From Morella rubra (taxonomy: Eukaryota > Streptophyta > Magnoliopsida > Fagales > Myricaceae), in NCBI GenBank assembly GCA_003952965.2, contig CM025853.1, forward strand, positions 4,798,015-4,862,014: a stretch of DNA of 64,000 nt. The letters are read 5' to 3'. The notes under the pieces are model-generated. The model was not told the origin of the DNA. It saw nothing but the letters and a program-made list of their open reading frames with translations, and did no database searches. Numbering within the stretch: position 1 is the stretch's first letter; every line of letters begins with the position of its first letter. The translations under genes were made by a program, and so were the position numbers. Below are positions 33,085 through 44,369 of this stretch, in pieces.

Positions 33085-33760
33085 ACTACCATCACCGAGA
33101 AACCTTCCCCTTCACTGAGAAACTTGTGATATTTCACAGACCAATTGCCCAAGTTTTGGTAGACCAAAACAAGCCTATGCACATATGGTTGCTCAGTAAC
33201 TCCCATGGGGATATGGAACTCTTTGTACATAAGAACCCAGTGGCGGATGCAGGGGGGGCGGCCGCCCCCCATTGGACAGGCAAAAAAAAAAATTTTAGAC
33301 GTAAATTTTATTTTATTTTTTAAAAAAAAAAAAATTTATCTTAGGAATTCGCCCCCCTTCAAATTGGATCCTGGATCCGCCACTGTGATAACCCCTCTTC
33401 TATACAAGCTACCGCTACTAATCCAGAGTGCTGCAATCTTGATCCCAGTCAAATTTGAGGGAACATCCCCGTCGAAGGGAATGCCTGTCTTTGGATGACC
33501 AAAAGCCCTGAAAGCAGTCTTGGAGCAGCGCATCCAGATCAGCCCGTGCAGGGCTTCTTGAAGACCCAGAAGTGGATTGAGCCTCGAGAGGCGGCAGGCA
33601 AAAGAACCATATCAATAGAATAAGCATCGAGAGACTTCGAAGAAGAAGTCTCATCGATGCTTTGGAATATTTTAACAATTTCAGCTCAATGCCACTGAAA
33701 TCTGGACCTCGTAAAATCTCAGAGGGTACCCAGATGGTCAACACCAGAAATATGTATATA
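33085..33760 (-). pseudogene. captured fragment of a plant membrane-protein gene, probably DUF1191
   Basis: Minus-strand pieces read, in order, a hydrophobic leader-like stretch (MLILLIWFFCLPPLEAQS, about 33630-33580), ARADLDALLQDC (about 33550), a segment with FDGDVPSNLTGIKIAAL (about 33470-33420), SGSLYRRGV (about 33400), and after the hAT MITE MYKEFHIPMGV and YVHRLVLVYQNLGNWSVKY (about 33230-33125). This matches my memory of the plant DUF1191 family, single-pass membrane proteins of unknown role. The fragment covers only the N-terminal half, has frame changes and a stop, and lies inside MULE arms, so it is a captured piece and not a working gene. Family name is from recall, not a search. 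Confidence 0.6.
33238..33386. mobile_element. hAT-like MITE, about 149 bp
   Basis: The ends CAGTGGCGGATGCAGG and CTGGATCCGCCACTG are inverted. The interior is mainly A- and T-runs. The flanks TAAGAACC and TGATAACC match at six of eight bases, consistent with an old 8-bp hAT target repeat. It is inserted in the captured gene fragment, so it is younger than the capture. Confidence 0.75.
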
Positions 33761-34362
33761 TATTTACCCCTCAAATCCTTAGAATACTGACGGAGATATG
33801 GAAATCTACCCAAAGAAGCTTCAAATTGCTTACTTGGAGGCACTTCTAGCTCTCATAAATGGAAACAACGGGTATTTAGGAGTGTAAAAAGAAGCTTTGA
33901 TATTCCTAGGGAGGTGGAGTGGAGGTTTGGTGATGAGGGGAAAATGCGAAGGACAGGTTTCTCGATGAAGAGGAAGTTATTCTGGGGTAAATTTAGGGCA
34001 AAGGCTTGTGTGAGTTGGCATTCCACATGTACATATTTGCTATATCATTAGTGTCTACGTGGCAAATTTTAGACATGTCAGCGTGCTCCGTTAGTGACTT
34101 CATGGTGGGATGGACAGAGGGACCACGGTGCAATGGTTTAGTAACCACAGGGACTAATTTGTTTAAGTTAAAACCACAGAGACTATTTTGTCACCACGTA
34201 AAACCACAGAGACCATTTTGTCGCCACGTAAAACCACAGAGACCGTTTGGATAATTTTTCCTTTTCTTAATGCCATCGACTTATCGTCTACTAATGAAAG
34301 CATCTTTGTGTTTGCTCCCAAGAGCAGTACCTCAATGATATAGAGGACGAACTTCCACTCTT

Positions 34363-34452
34363 AGATGAATTGTATCTTAGTAGATGGATGTGAATTTTAA
34401 TCCCACTAGATGAACTATATCTTAGTAGATGGATGTGAATTTTAATCCCACT
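34363..34452. repeat. 45-bp tandem duplication
   Basis: Two adjacent copies of the unit starting AGATGAATTGTATCTTAG and ending TTTTAATCCCACT, with two or three differences. No function is apparent. Confidence 0.85.
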
Positions 34453-35829
34453 GCCTGTAGGTCTTTAAATTAATTAACTAATACTCGGGTGTGGTGTCAG
34501 TTTAAGTGTCTTGGATTTAGCATTACTCTCTTAGTCGAGTTAGTGGATTTCAACTGGGTCAAGTTCGTTCGAGCCTAGTGCTTAAAATTAGGGGGGAACA
34601 AATTTTCTTTATTACCTAAAAGGATATTATTTTTCTCAATTAACATATTGCAACCTTCTATATATAAGAGGGCTCGATATTGTAATTTCATTTAGTTTTT
34701 CGTTTGTATTGTGTGCCAATATTGTATATTGATCACACACAAATATGAACAAAAAGTAAAATATCCATAGAACCAATATGACTATAATTTAATAAAGTTA
34801 TAAAGGAACTTTAGTATGACGAACATTTATTTTTATTCATATCAATTATTAAGTAACAAAATTATATGCATTTTGGATGAGGGTTTATTTTAGTATTGTT
34901 AGTTTTTATTTCACATTAAAAATAAATAAATCAATGTTGTTTGAAATGACTAATGTAAGATGGATAGAACACAAATATGCCCAATTTGACCTAAAAAAAA
35001 GCACTAAATTCGTGTCCGAAATGCTTAAAAATAACATTCGACCCATTAAGGCAATATAAAATCTGGTGTAAAAGGCCTAACTCTCAGAATCGAGATTCAG
35101 TTTTTTATGTTTCAGATTCCTGTATTTTGCAAAACAGAACAAAGGGTTTAAGTGGTATCGAACCGGAATCATCATTCTAGTTCCATTTGTTCTGATAATC
35201 ACTCTTAATAATACACCCTAATGTTAAAACTTTGACAACTACACTGTAGATGTCTTCTAAAATCCAAATAATCTATTGATGGATCGGAATTCTTTCCCAT
35301 CTTCATTTCTCTAGAAGTAGACGCTAATGAATTTGTATGTTTCTCATTAGATACATATATATAATTTCGAAAAAATCAACCCTTGTACGTAGTCATTGAA
35401 GTTCGGGGGACAAGTGTCAACTAAGCCCGTTAAATTTACTCTGATTGAGAGGCAAGTAGAATGTTAGGGAATACTTGGAACTTAATTTAGGGGAAATTAA
35501 TTAGAACAATGATTGCTCACTTCGATTGTGATTTGTTTAATTTATAGTTCGTTGGCTGTGATCAGCGACTAAACGCAATTGGCATTTTTATTTTTATTTT
35601 TTTCTTCTTCGCACTAAACACAATTGGCTAGCATTGTGCAGTAAAGTGAACGCTGACTCCAATTAGTGCTTCAAGTGATAATCCTCCTCAGCTTTGAACG
35701 AACACTCGGTCCTCCATAGGGTTCATACTGTGTCTTTTGAATTCAAACGAATGCAACACTCCAATTTTGACAAGCGGGCAGATCAGGTGCCCTTTGCAAG
35801 ACTTGGGCTTGACAGAGGTGGTTAGACGT
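34453..35829. other. intergenic DNA with ZRK-flank repeats
   Basis: No gene is recognised. Part of it (about 35390-35720: AGTGTCAACTAAGCCCGTTAAATTTACTC, GCGACTAAACGCAATTGG, GAACACTCGGTCCT, in short shared pieces) recurs at 40950-41060, 42540-42670, 45705-45890 and 47425-47575. This is flank sequence copied with the ZRK units. Confidence 0.5.
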
Positions 35830-36334
35830 AGGCAAGAATCATTCATTAATTCGAGCTAATCTCATGGTTATAAAAAATGTTGATGCAGTTTATAGGAGAA
35901 GTTTGGATCGATGAGTCTCCCCCTGATTGTGTAAGGTTGGGAGGAGAACGAGAGAATTCATGAACTGTTATAAAATGAAAGTGGAACAAAAAAATCTTCA
36001 ATGTTGACCCCTCCGTTTTGGTTTTATATGCCGCGCGCAGACTAAAAACAGGCCTCTAAAGTCTAAAGTAAGCCGAAGCAAGTGTGTGAACTTGACATTC
36101 TACCATTTTTGCTTAAAGTATGGTGCCCAATGGATGATCATTGATACCAAGAAGCAAATCCTCCAAAAAGTCCTATAAACACGTAGCAGGAATGTTCCGC
36201 TACTCTCAGCTAAACTTTCCTCTAGCTACTTTCGTCGAAGGTTGGTGAAAGAGATTGGAAAGGTTAAAAGGGAACAAATGATAGAGATCATCCAGAAGAA
36301 GTGTCTGGAAATATATAGAAAGAGATCAGAAAGC
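35830..36334 (+). promoter_or_regulatory. upstream region of ZRK-b, cut by copia C
   Basis: Colinear with 25716-26045 and 30575-30960. It ends at GATCAGAAAGC, which in the ZRK-c copy (GATCAGAGAGCGTCTCTAAC, about 46147) runs straight on into the leader. Here copia C (36335-38674) has been inserted just 24 bp before the ZRK-b start codon. Confidence 0.65.
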
Positions 36335-36679
36335 TGTTGGTGCCCACACCCATATAAGATAGACTTGGAATAGAAGTAGATTTTGAGAGAAAGTCTACTT
36401 CCTCTCCACTCCAAGTTTAGGGTTTTCTCTTAGGATTTCTCTTTTTATCTTTTCCTATAAATAGAGGCTTATGTTATAGGAGTAAATTGCACGTGAGCAT
36501 TGGGCAGAGAGAGAGAAAAAGAGAGAGAGCGTGGTGTGGCTATTGTATTGGGCGGGTAGAGTGATTTTCTTAAGCGTTCTTAATAAAATTGCTCTGAGGT
36601 GGACATAGGCCGTATCTGGGGCCGAACCACATAAATTCTTGGTGTTATTTTCTTTAATTTTCGTGCCGCTTTCCCAACA
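36335..36679 (+). repeat. 5' LTR of copia C
   Basis: Starts TGTTGGTGCCCACACC, ends TTTCCCAACA, and is followed by a Met-tRNA-like primer site. TATAAATAGAGG near 36460 is a likely TATA box and lies in both LTRs. Confidence 0.88.
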
Positions 36680-37287
36680 AATGGTATCGGAGCAAGTTCG
36701 AGGGGCCGCAGTGATGTTTTGGGAGGAAGCAAAGAAGGTCTGAAAATTTAAAGTGGTCCAATCCAAGATTAGAGGGCACCAGCCTGTAGAAGAGGTCGAG
36801 ACGAAGTCAGAGATCGAAACCGTGTCGCTGGAGGATCCTAGATGCATTGCCACGTCCCGTTGGAAGTCGAAGCGCACCGTAAGCCTCACTCGCCTCACAC
36901 GCATGCGCCCAGTCAGTGACATGTATCTTGCCACGTTAGCATCCACATCATCAGTGGGTTCTAGGGTGTCATGTCAGCATTGCCACATCATCCGCCACGT
37001 CAGCAGGGGTCACAGTCAGTGTCACATCAACAGAGAATATTCTGGTAAGAATATTCTAGAAAATTTCGATTTTTGTTCTGGAGTAGTTTTTCTGCCAGTT
37101 TAGGGGCTTTTAGGCTTGTTTTTGAGTAGGTAAAATTGACTTCCGAGGTTTTGGGCCATCTCGGATCCATTAGTGCAATCAGAATTTTAAAATTCGGCCT
37201 CAATCAGTGTGAATTGAAATGGCGGAGAGTATGGTTACTGGTATGATTATGCTGTCTACTACGAATTACATAAGCTAAAAGCCACAG

Positions 37288-37990
37288 ATGGAGGATATCC
37301 TTTATGCAAAGGATATATACGATCCATTGGAGAACAAGGGCAAGAAACCAGAGGGGATTGACGAGGCAAAGTGCAAGAAGATCGATCGGAAGGCTATAGG
37401 GTTGATTCTTCAGTGGATCTGGCTAGAGGTATTCCATCACGTAGCCAAAGAGACGAGTGCTTTTGCAGTATGGGAGAAGTTGGAAACAATGTACAAGTCA
37501 AAGACTTCGTGGAATAAAGTGCTACTAATGAGGAGGCTCGTGAATATGAAGCTGCGAAACGGGATTTCAGTGGCGGAACATACCAGTGAGTTTCAAAACC
37601 TGATCAATCAATTGAACAGCGTCAAAATGACTTTCGACAATGAGGTTCAAGCTTTACTGCTTCTGAGTTCCTTGCCGAACAGTTGGGAGACTCTTGTTGT
37701 TTCTCTTAGAAATTCAGCACCGAATGGGAAATTGACCATGAAGTTGGTCAATGATGCTCTATTCAATGAAGAGGCATGAAGGAAGGAGATGGAGACTTGT
37801 GACCACAGTGGATCATAAGCTCTCATCACAGAAAGAGGCAGAGGAAGCAACAGGAATACAAGATGAGGCCGGGATAAATCTAGAGGAAAGGGTCGCAAGA
37901 TTACCTGCTTCTATTGTGACCAAGAGGGGCATATCAAGCGGAATTTTTCAAAGTACAAAGCAGAGAAAGAGAAATCATCAGAAGCCTTAC
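37288..37990 (+). pseudogene. copia C gag region
   Basis: A UBN2-type gag core (KLETMYKSKTSWNKV, FQNLINQLNSVKM, LLSSLPNSWETL) is followed, in changed frames, by a CCHC zinc-knuckle-like segment near 37910. In the family this packs RNA into particles. The start is upstream of the open stretch. Fossil. Confidence 0.75.
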
Positions 37991-38342
37991 TGATGATTGA
38001 TGACTCCGACGTCGTGTAGCACGCAGAAGTGCTTGGTACCAACTGGTGGAAATGCAAGAGCAAGAGCAAGGGGAGATACTATTTTACATGGGTCAAGCAG
38101 TACAAGCAAGGGATGCGGGCACCCTAGGCAGGGGTGCACAACACTCATATGGAATGTGGTTGGTTGTCTGGTGATAAGGACAAGGTTGAAGTGCCAGTAG
38201 AAGAAGGATGCAAGGGGTGGTGAGCAAGGGGGAGCAACAGACACCAAAGTTGCAGGAAGGTTCTACTGATGGAACCCAGGATGCACTCAACCAAAAGATG
38301 TCAGGAACAAATTCTTTCGTTATGGGTATGGAGGGGGAGAAT

Positions 38343-38674
38343 TGTTGGGGTCCACACCCATATAAGTTAGACTTGGAATAGAAGTAGACTTTGAGAGGAA
38401 GTCTACTTCCTCCCCACTTCAAGTTTAGGGTTTTCTCTTTGTATCTTTTCTTATAAATAGAGGCTTATGTTATAGGAGTAAATTGCACGTAAGCATTGGG
38501 CAGAGAGAGAGAGAAAAGAGAAGAGCGGGTGTAGCTATTGTATTGGGCGGGTCGGGTGATTTTCTTAAGTGTTCTTAATAAAATTACTCTGTGGTGGACG
38601 TAGGCTGGATTGGGGGCTGAACCACATAAATTCTTGGTGTTCTTTTCTTTAATTTTCGTATCGTTTTCCCAACA
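38343..38674 (+). repeat. 3' LTR of copia C
   Basis: Matches 36335-36679 with scattered differences. Preceded by a purine-rich tract. TATAAATAGAGG near 38453 would be placed about 245 bp before the ZRK-b start codon. Confidence 0.88.
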
Positions 38675-38698
38675 AGAATGTCTCTAATGAAAGGAAGC

Positions 38699-40681
38699 AT
38701 GGGAGTGAAAAAGCTACTTGCCTCTTGTAGAGAGCGTTGGTCAAGAATGGGTAAAAAGAAAGAGAGAGAGAGAGAGAGAAAGAGAGAAAGAGAGAATGAA
38801 AGCAAAGTATTGGAGGCTCTAATTGCCTTTTGTAATGGCAGACCTATTCCCATCCATACCTTTTCTTGTGAAGAGCTTAAGTGGGTAACCAATAACTATG
38901 AAAGTTGCTGTCGCCGTCGCCTTCGTCGTATGCGGTACGATAGTTGTCCATCTATCTTATGTTGTTATGATGTTTCCGAAGGTTGTTTCGAAGGTCGAAC
39001 CATTTCAATTAAGAATTTTATGGATCCAACTCCATCGGAGTACGCCATTACCGATATGGCTATTTTGGCAAAGGCAAGTGCTCATAGGAATGTTCTGAAG
39101 CTAGTTGGGTGCTGCCTTAAGACTCGATTGCCAACTTTAGTGTTTGAATACGTTGAGAATGAAACTCTTGCCACTCGAATTTGAGCATTTGATCTAGGCG
39201 GAGCTCCCTGACAACGTCAATCCATGATATGGCAGAGTAGGTTAAAGGTTGCAAGAGACATTGCTCATGTAATTACTTATCTCCATATTGCCTTCTCCAG
39301 GCCCATCATCCTTGGAAATCTTACACCTTTAAATATCTTCTTAGACAAACATGATATTCCCAAATATTCTGGATTTACAATGTCTGTAACAATCCCCGAA
39401 AGTGAAAATCACGTAGAAGATGATGTCCCAGGGACGATAGGGTACTTATGCCCTAACTATTGTACTACACATCGCGAAATGGAGAAAACTGATGTCTACA
39501 GTTTCGGTATGCTCTTATTAGTCCTTTTAACAGACAACATGCTTGTCAAGACGAAAAGACTTTGGATGGATCTAACTTGATAACTTATGTAGGAGAACGA
39601 CGTGAGATAAATCACATCGTAAATCCTGAAATTTTGTCAAGGGAAAGATCAGGAGTCGATATGGAGCAACAACTGCAAGGTGTGCTGCAACTTGCTTTCA
39701 TATGCATGGATGATGATCCAGAGACAATGGCGAAGGGAGGGGGGTCCAACCAGGGGCCTTGGCCCAGTTGGACCAATTCAAAATGTTGAATTTTTTATTT
39801 GTATTTTTATTTTTTATGTGTCTCCTGTAACCAGGCTGGCCCCCTTTAAAGCCCAGTGGATTGATTTGCAATCAAAGTGATTGATTTCCTTGAAATAGAA
39901 TCTCATTTTGATGTTAACTCTCTCTTATTTAAGTTTATATACACACAATATATGAATACGTGCTGGTTTTAGATTAAGATCTCTGGTGCTTCTAAGATCT
40001 TGATGTTGCTTTTTGTTATGATGTTATTTGTAGATTGAAATTTTTAAGAGGATATGTTCAATCTTTTGATATTCTATTGGATCTACACTTTATACATATG
40101 GGAGGTCAAATATCTGAACATATCCTCTCTTTTTATTCACTTATTAAAAGAAAAATAAAGATCAGAGTTTGAGTGCTCTTCCTCCCAATTACAAGAGAGG
40201 GGGCAAGTTGCATAGGTTAAGCAGCTGTGCTCTAACATTTGTACATAGTTAACATTAATAGTAGAAACTAATTGTTGTATCTTTTCAGATTACTTTGGCT
40301 ACCAATATAAAGCACCATTATTACCCAAAAACATATAACGTCATTATCATTGTGCCTTTACCACAATTCAGTTGGGTTGGCTGACCAAATAAACTATTTG
40401 TCATGTGGAAAATTTACTTTCTGTCATGGTGCATTTTCATATTAGCTCCCTCATTATTTGTAATACCAACTGAATTTAATTTTAATCCTTAATTTTTAAT
40501 ATTTTAACTATAAGACATTTTTTTACTTTTTCATAATAAAAAAAAATTATGTCAATTTTTCCTTAGAAGTTGGCCTCCCTTTAGATTTATTCCTGACTCC
40601 GCCACTGTCCAGAGAGAAGGCCGGCTATGATAGATATTACAAAAGAACTCCAGCGGATTGGGAGAATACATGGTTTGCTGA
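38699..40681 (+). pseudogene. ZRK-b: dead ZRK pseudokinase copy with an hAT insertion
   Basis: It starts MGVKKLLASCRERW like its paralogues. An expanded arginine/glutamate run (about 38757-38800, GAGAGA repeat) follows, then FEGRTISIK with the ATP-lysine and VLKLVGCCLKTRLPTLVFE. In-frame TGA codons occur at 39182-39184 and 39209-39211, and the frame changes near 39535. The catalytic loop reads ILGNLTPLN, so the HRD triad is fully lost; the DFG site is SGF. Near the end of the kinase fold the coding sequence is split by an hAT element (39725-40607) within the 8-bp repeat TCCAGAGA, and the last codons (ITKELQRIGR-like) resume at 40616. Copia C sits 24 bp upstream. Confidence 0.88.
39725..40607. 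mobile_element. hAT element inside ZRK-b, 883 bp
   Basis: A perfect 8-bp target repeat TCCAGAGA flanks it (39717-39724 and 40608-40615). Ends CAATGGCGAAGGGAGG and TCCTGACTCCGCCACTG pair imperfectly. The interior is AT-rich with no transposase. The end sequence is close to those of the elements at 26297 and 33238, so all three belong to related hAT families. Confidence 0.9.
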
Positions 40682-42380
40682 AGATTTCCTCTATTGTGTC
40701 AATTCTGTTTCGGGAGACTGGTTTGCTGAAGATTTCCTCTGTTGTCTAAATTCTGTTTTGTTAACATCAGTTATATACAAGTGCAATTCTTTGAAAGGTC
40801 TCCTTGGTTGCTTGAAACGCTTATTCTCTCAGAGGCTCTTCACTTCTCGCCGCCTCGAACCCCAGCCCATCATTTCAGAAAAACTCAAGCAAGAGAGACA
40901 CGAAATGTTCTTCCCCGATTTCAGCCCATCATTTCGATATGCATATGCCAACCAAGTAAACCTGTTAAATTTACTATTAATATATTGGCAAGTCGAATGA
41001 CAGGGACTGATAGGAAACAAATTAGGGCATTGATTGCTGACTTGTTTAATTTCTAGTTGCTTAGTTGTGGACAATTAAATTGTATTAAGAGATATTAAAT
41101 ATTCTTTAGATTAAAATCTTTTATTATTTCCTATATGAATTACACACTACAATTTAAGAAGATATAGACGCGTTAAGATTATATGTACATTATGTATGTT
41201 CACATTATACAAAACTTCACATGGGAGTATCATTTTATTGTGCATTTATTGTTCATCACGATGTGCACGATAGCAGCAACTAGTATTAGAGCGTCAGGTT
41301 TAGTGATGATGGTAAATACTTGAGAGTCAAATTCCTCATCTCGAGCTGACCGATTTATTCAATTTCTCTCCCTCATGATAGCTAGGCATTAAAGTTCTAT
41401 TTTTTGAGTAATGTAATTAATATTCATGTCAATTTTAAAAACACATTTTCCGCTATATTTGCCTAAGGAATTGTTGAGAAAATGAATTTCGAGTTTAAAA
41501 TAACTTATATAATTCTATTCCAACTACGAGAGTGTTCGAAAGGTAGTATTAGCATTTGAGGGATCACTAATTATTACGAGAAAAAGTAGCACGTAACGAA
41601 TGATCTTATCTTTTCAAAATATATAAAGTCATTTTTAGCTTCCAAAAGTGGAACAATAATTCCTAATTTGATTCAGCCAAGAGATAGCATAAGGCGAACC
41701 AAGGAAACCAGATAAAGTTATTACTTCCATTTTTTCTTATTATCTCTTACTACCAAGTTTTCCCGTGTGTCCATATGACCTTAAGATTGTGACACATGAA
41801 ATAATTTTAACAGTGAGATCTCAACATATAGTGCAAATTGTAAACTTATTGGTAGTATGAAATATAATTTGTCAATAAAAAATAAATAAATGTTTGAGAA
41901 TTGTCATTGTGCTACAACAGGGGTTCGATATTTAGACGTCCTAGTTTTGCATATTTGATATGCTATTAGATGTAAATATGTGTTTTTAATAAGTCAACTC
42001 CAATTTGGTGTTTGAATGCCAAAATTTTGGCCACCTAATTAAAAAAAAAAAATACAAAATAATCTCTCTTCTCATCAAATCATTCTTTTTCACTTTAATA
42101 TTTATTTAAATTTACACCCTCTTCACTTTTTCACCAACTCTTAGTCTCTCATAAACTATCTTTACTTTTTTCACCAACTTTCGTATCCAAAATTTTAATA
42201 ACTCTAAAATTTTAACACTTAAACCCCAAACAAATATAATAAGTTAACAGTCCTTTTATTCAAAGGGTGATAGCCTTTATATACGCCCAATTAAAATCGT
42301 GGTTGGACACCAGCTGTTGGAATGTTGAGCTGCTATATTATGTTGCATATTTTTTTTAAACCGGAGTTGTTCTTTCGTGA
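40682..42380. other. ZRK-b 3' flank and AT-rich intergenic DNA
   Basis: The stop is followed by a short direct repeat (GGTTTGCTGAAGATTTCCTC, at about 40671 and 40721) and then the shared 3' flank (GAAACGCTTATTCTCTCAGAG). The rest to 42380 is AT-rich, without recognised genes. Confidence 0.5.
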
Positions 42381-42545
42381 AGATAATATCTTTCTCAATT
42401 AATATCGATATAGCAACTTTTGGGAAAAATTGTCAAGAATAGCATGTCCTTGTTAATATCTTTCTCAATTAATATAGAACCACAACTTTTGGTTATCAAT
42501 CAGTTTAAGGGTATGGATAATATCTTTCTCAATAATTAATATAGA
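42380..42545. repeat. three short direct repeats, about 70-bp spacing
   Basis: The word AATATCTTTCTCAATTAATAT occurs, with small changes, at about 42384, 42454 and 42519, followed twice by ACAACTTTTGG-like sequence. A diverged copy is at 34628. Flank of the duplicated units. Confidence 0.6.
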
Positions 42546-43085
42546 TTCTTAGAGTTCGTTGGTGTGCTAGCTGTCAGCGACTAAACACAAGTGGCTTGCA
42601 GTACAGTAAGGTGAACGCCTTTAGCTGAGATAGTGCTACTCAACTTTTTAAGTGAACACTTGGCCGGCCCTTTATTATTGTGTTCATCCTTTTGTCTTCG
42701 AAATTATTTGCATCTTTCCCATTAACTTTTATATAACATATCGATGAATTCTGTTATCCCCGTAAGCTAAGTGAAAGCAACACGGAAATGTGATGTTTCA
42801 ATCCTCCATGATGCATAGCAATTATTTGTGGTATAGCTGTAGTTAGACCTTTGCTTGTATATGTATCTGTCCCTGCGAGCGGAATATTCTAATTAATATC
42901 TCATGCTCTATCTGTCTCTGAAGAATCAGTTTTCTTCTGTGATGCTTTTAATTAGATAGGACTATTTCTGTTGCATGCAATCAATTGAGTTGCGATTGTC
43001 CCGGCATAAAGTTTACCCACTTACATGCAAAAAAGTTTAATGCGTTAAGTATCAATCATAGAGATGTCTTTTGCTGGTGGTTAGT
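42546..43085. other. intergenic DNA
   Basis: The first 120 bp match the ZRK flank repeat (GCGACTAAACACAAGTGGC, GAACACTTGGCC). The rest holds no recognised gene or repeat. Confidence 0.45.
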
Positions 43086-43089
43086 CATT

Positions 43090-43735
43090 TTTCCTGATCA
43101 ATTACTCCAAAATTATGTCCTTGTTGCGGTTCCATCCTCCAACTGATTTAGGATGTCAATTTGAACCGAATTTGTTTTATGTGTTACACGCGACTCTCAA
43201 CTTATGTTAAAAGACTGTTTTGCCTCCACATAATGTGAAGAAAATAAAAATGCAAGTTACTGAATCGGATATGAAAATAAATGACAAATGCTTCAAAATG
43301 TGCATTGAAAGTCTCAAGTACCTTGCGTTTTCTTTTCTTCACATTTTGTTGGGGCAAAATAGTCTTTTAACGTGGGTTGAGGGTTACGTGTAATGCACGT
43401 GGGATGGATTTAGTTCAAATTGATGCCCCAAATTAGTTGGGGATAAAACTGCAACAAAGACATAATTTAGGGGAGTAATTTGCAACGAGTGATAGTTTAG
43501 GGGGGTAATTGAAAAAAACAGTGATAGTTTGTGACGGGTTATTGTAATTTTCCTTATTGACTTGTAACACACGTAGATGGATTTCATTCAAATTGACGCC
43601 GAAATCGGTTGGGGGATGAAACCACAACAAAACATAGTTTAGAGGGGTGAGTTGCAATGAGTTATAGTTTAGGGGGGTAAGTGAGAAAATAGGTAATAGT
43701 TCATGGGGATTATTGTAATTTGCCCAAATATATAT
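43090..43735. mobile_element. fold-back element with three related arms
   Basis: An arm at about 43090-43255 is the imperfect reverse complement of 43320-43500 (for example TTAAAAGACTGTTTTGCC against GGGCAAAATAGTCTTTTAA). A second direct copy of the right arm follows at about 43555-43730 (TTCAAATTGACGCC, CAACAAAACATAGTTTAG). The right end, complement GGGCAAATTACAATAATCCC, resembles ends of MULE-type MITEs. No gene inside; target repeat not found. Confidence 0.6.
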
Positions 43736-44369
43736 GTGATACACAAGAAACCTTCATGACCAAAAATGCAGCCTGATGCAAAGATAGAGGTACCAGTTGA
43801 TGTAAAGGATTGCATTAACATAATAATGTTATACATGAGCTATTTTAAGAAGAAAAATACGAGTTTGAAATTTCAAAATACCAATTACCAAGACCAATAA
43901 AGTAACTAAGCCTATTATTATTATATAATTTAAATTACATTCACAATTACAATCAAGGCGAAAATAATAAAAATATTAAATTAATAAAAAAACATATCGC
44001 AAATTCTTTTTAGAGGAAAAGTCACTTTCAACCTTTAACTACTAATGCAATTTCAAATAAGGGTCTAAACTATCAATTTTGACACATTGAACCTTCAACT
44101 TTCACAATTAATCAAATTGTGTATGAAATAAAATCTGACGGTCAAAATTGTACCATATGGCTAATTTACAACATACGTGGCACGAGTTTGATGGTTGGAT
44201 CTTTTTTAAGAGCGTAAAATGATGAAATTTGACAGTTCGAACTCAATGTGTCAAATGTGATACTGAAACCCTAGTTAAGGTTGCTTTAGTAATCAGAGAA
44301 CTCAATAACGTCAAAACGACTCCAAACGGGAAACACGAGTATCTAACCGGGGAGGGTTGGAGAACAAAT
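43736..44369. other. AT-rich intergenic DNA, possible transposon end
   Basis: The part 44015-44280 (CAACCTTTAACTACTAATGC, CAAACTCGTGCCACG-like words) has the look of MULE-type ends with runs such as TTGAACCTTCAACTTT, but no partner arm or target repeat is evident. Nothing else is seen. Confidence 0.35.

Larger units (their letters stand above)
32781..34261. mobile_element. Pack-MULE-like element carrying a gene fragment
   Basis: A perfect 9-bp target repeat TTTTCTTAA flanks it (32772-32780 and 34262-34270). Arms of about 220-260 bp pair imperfectly: GGGGAAATTATCCGAACCGT at the left, its counterpart GGATAATTTTTCC at the right end. The right arm holds three copies of AACCACAGAGACCATTTTGT-type sequence, making it longer. 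No MULE transposase is present. The interior carries a minus-strand fragment of a plant gene (33085-33760) and a small hAT MITE (33238-33386). Confidence 0.9.
36335..38674 (+). mobile_element. Ty1/copia-type element C, gag-only, two LTRs
   Basis: LTRs are 36335-36679 and 38343-38674, starting TGTTGGTGCC / TGTTGGGGTC and ending CCCAACA. They are clearly related but diverged, so the insertion is of moderate age. A primer site TGGTATCGGAGC follows the first LTR (36682), and the purine tract GGAGGGGGAGAATTG lies before the second. Between them is only a gag region with a zinc-knuckle part; protease, integrase and reverse transcriptase are absent. It is therefore a gag-only, non-autonomous form. 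The flanks do not give a clean 5-bp repeat. Gag is interrupted in a few places. Confidence 0.88.

Noticed and set aside
34877-35059. 60-residue plus-strand frame
   Set aside because: AT-rich chance frame with no motif and no paralogue in the duplicated flanks.
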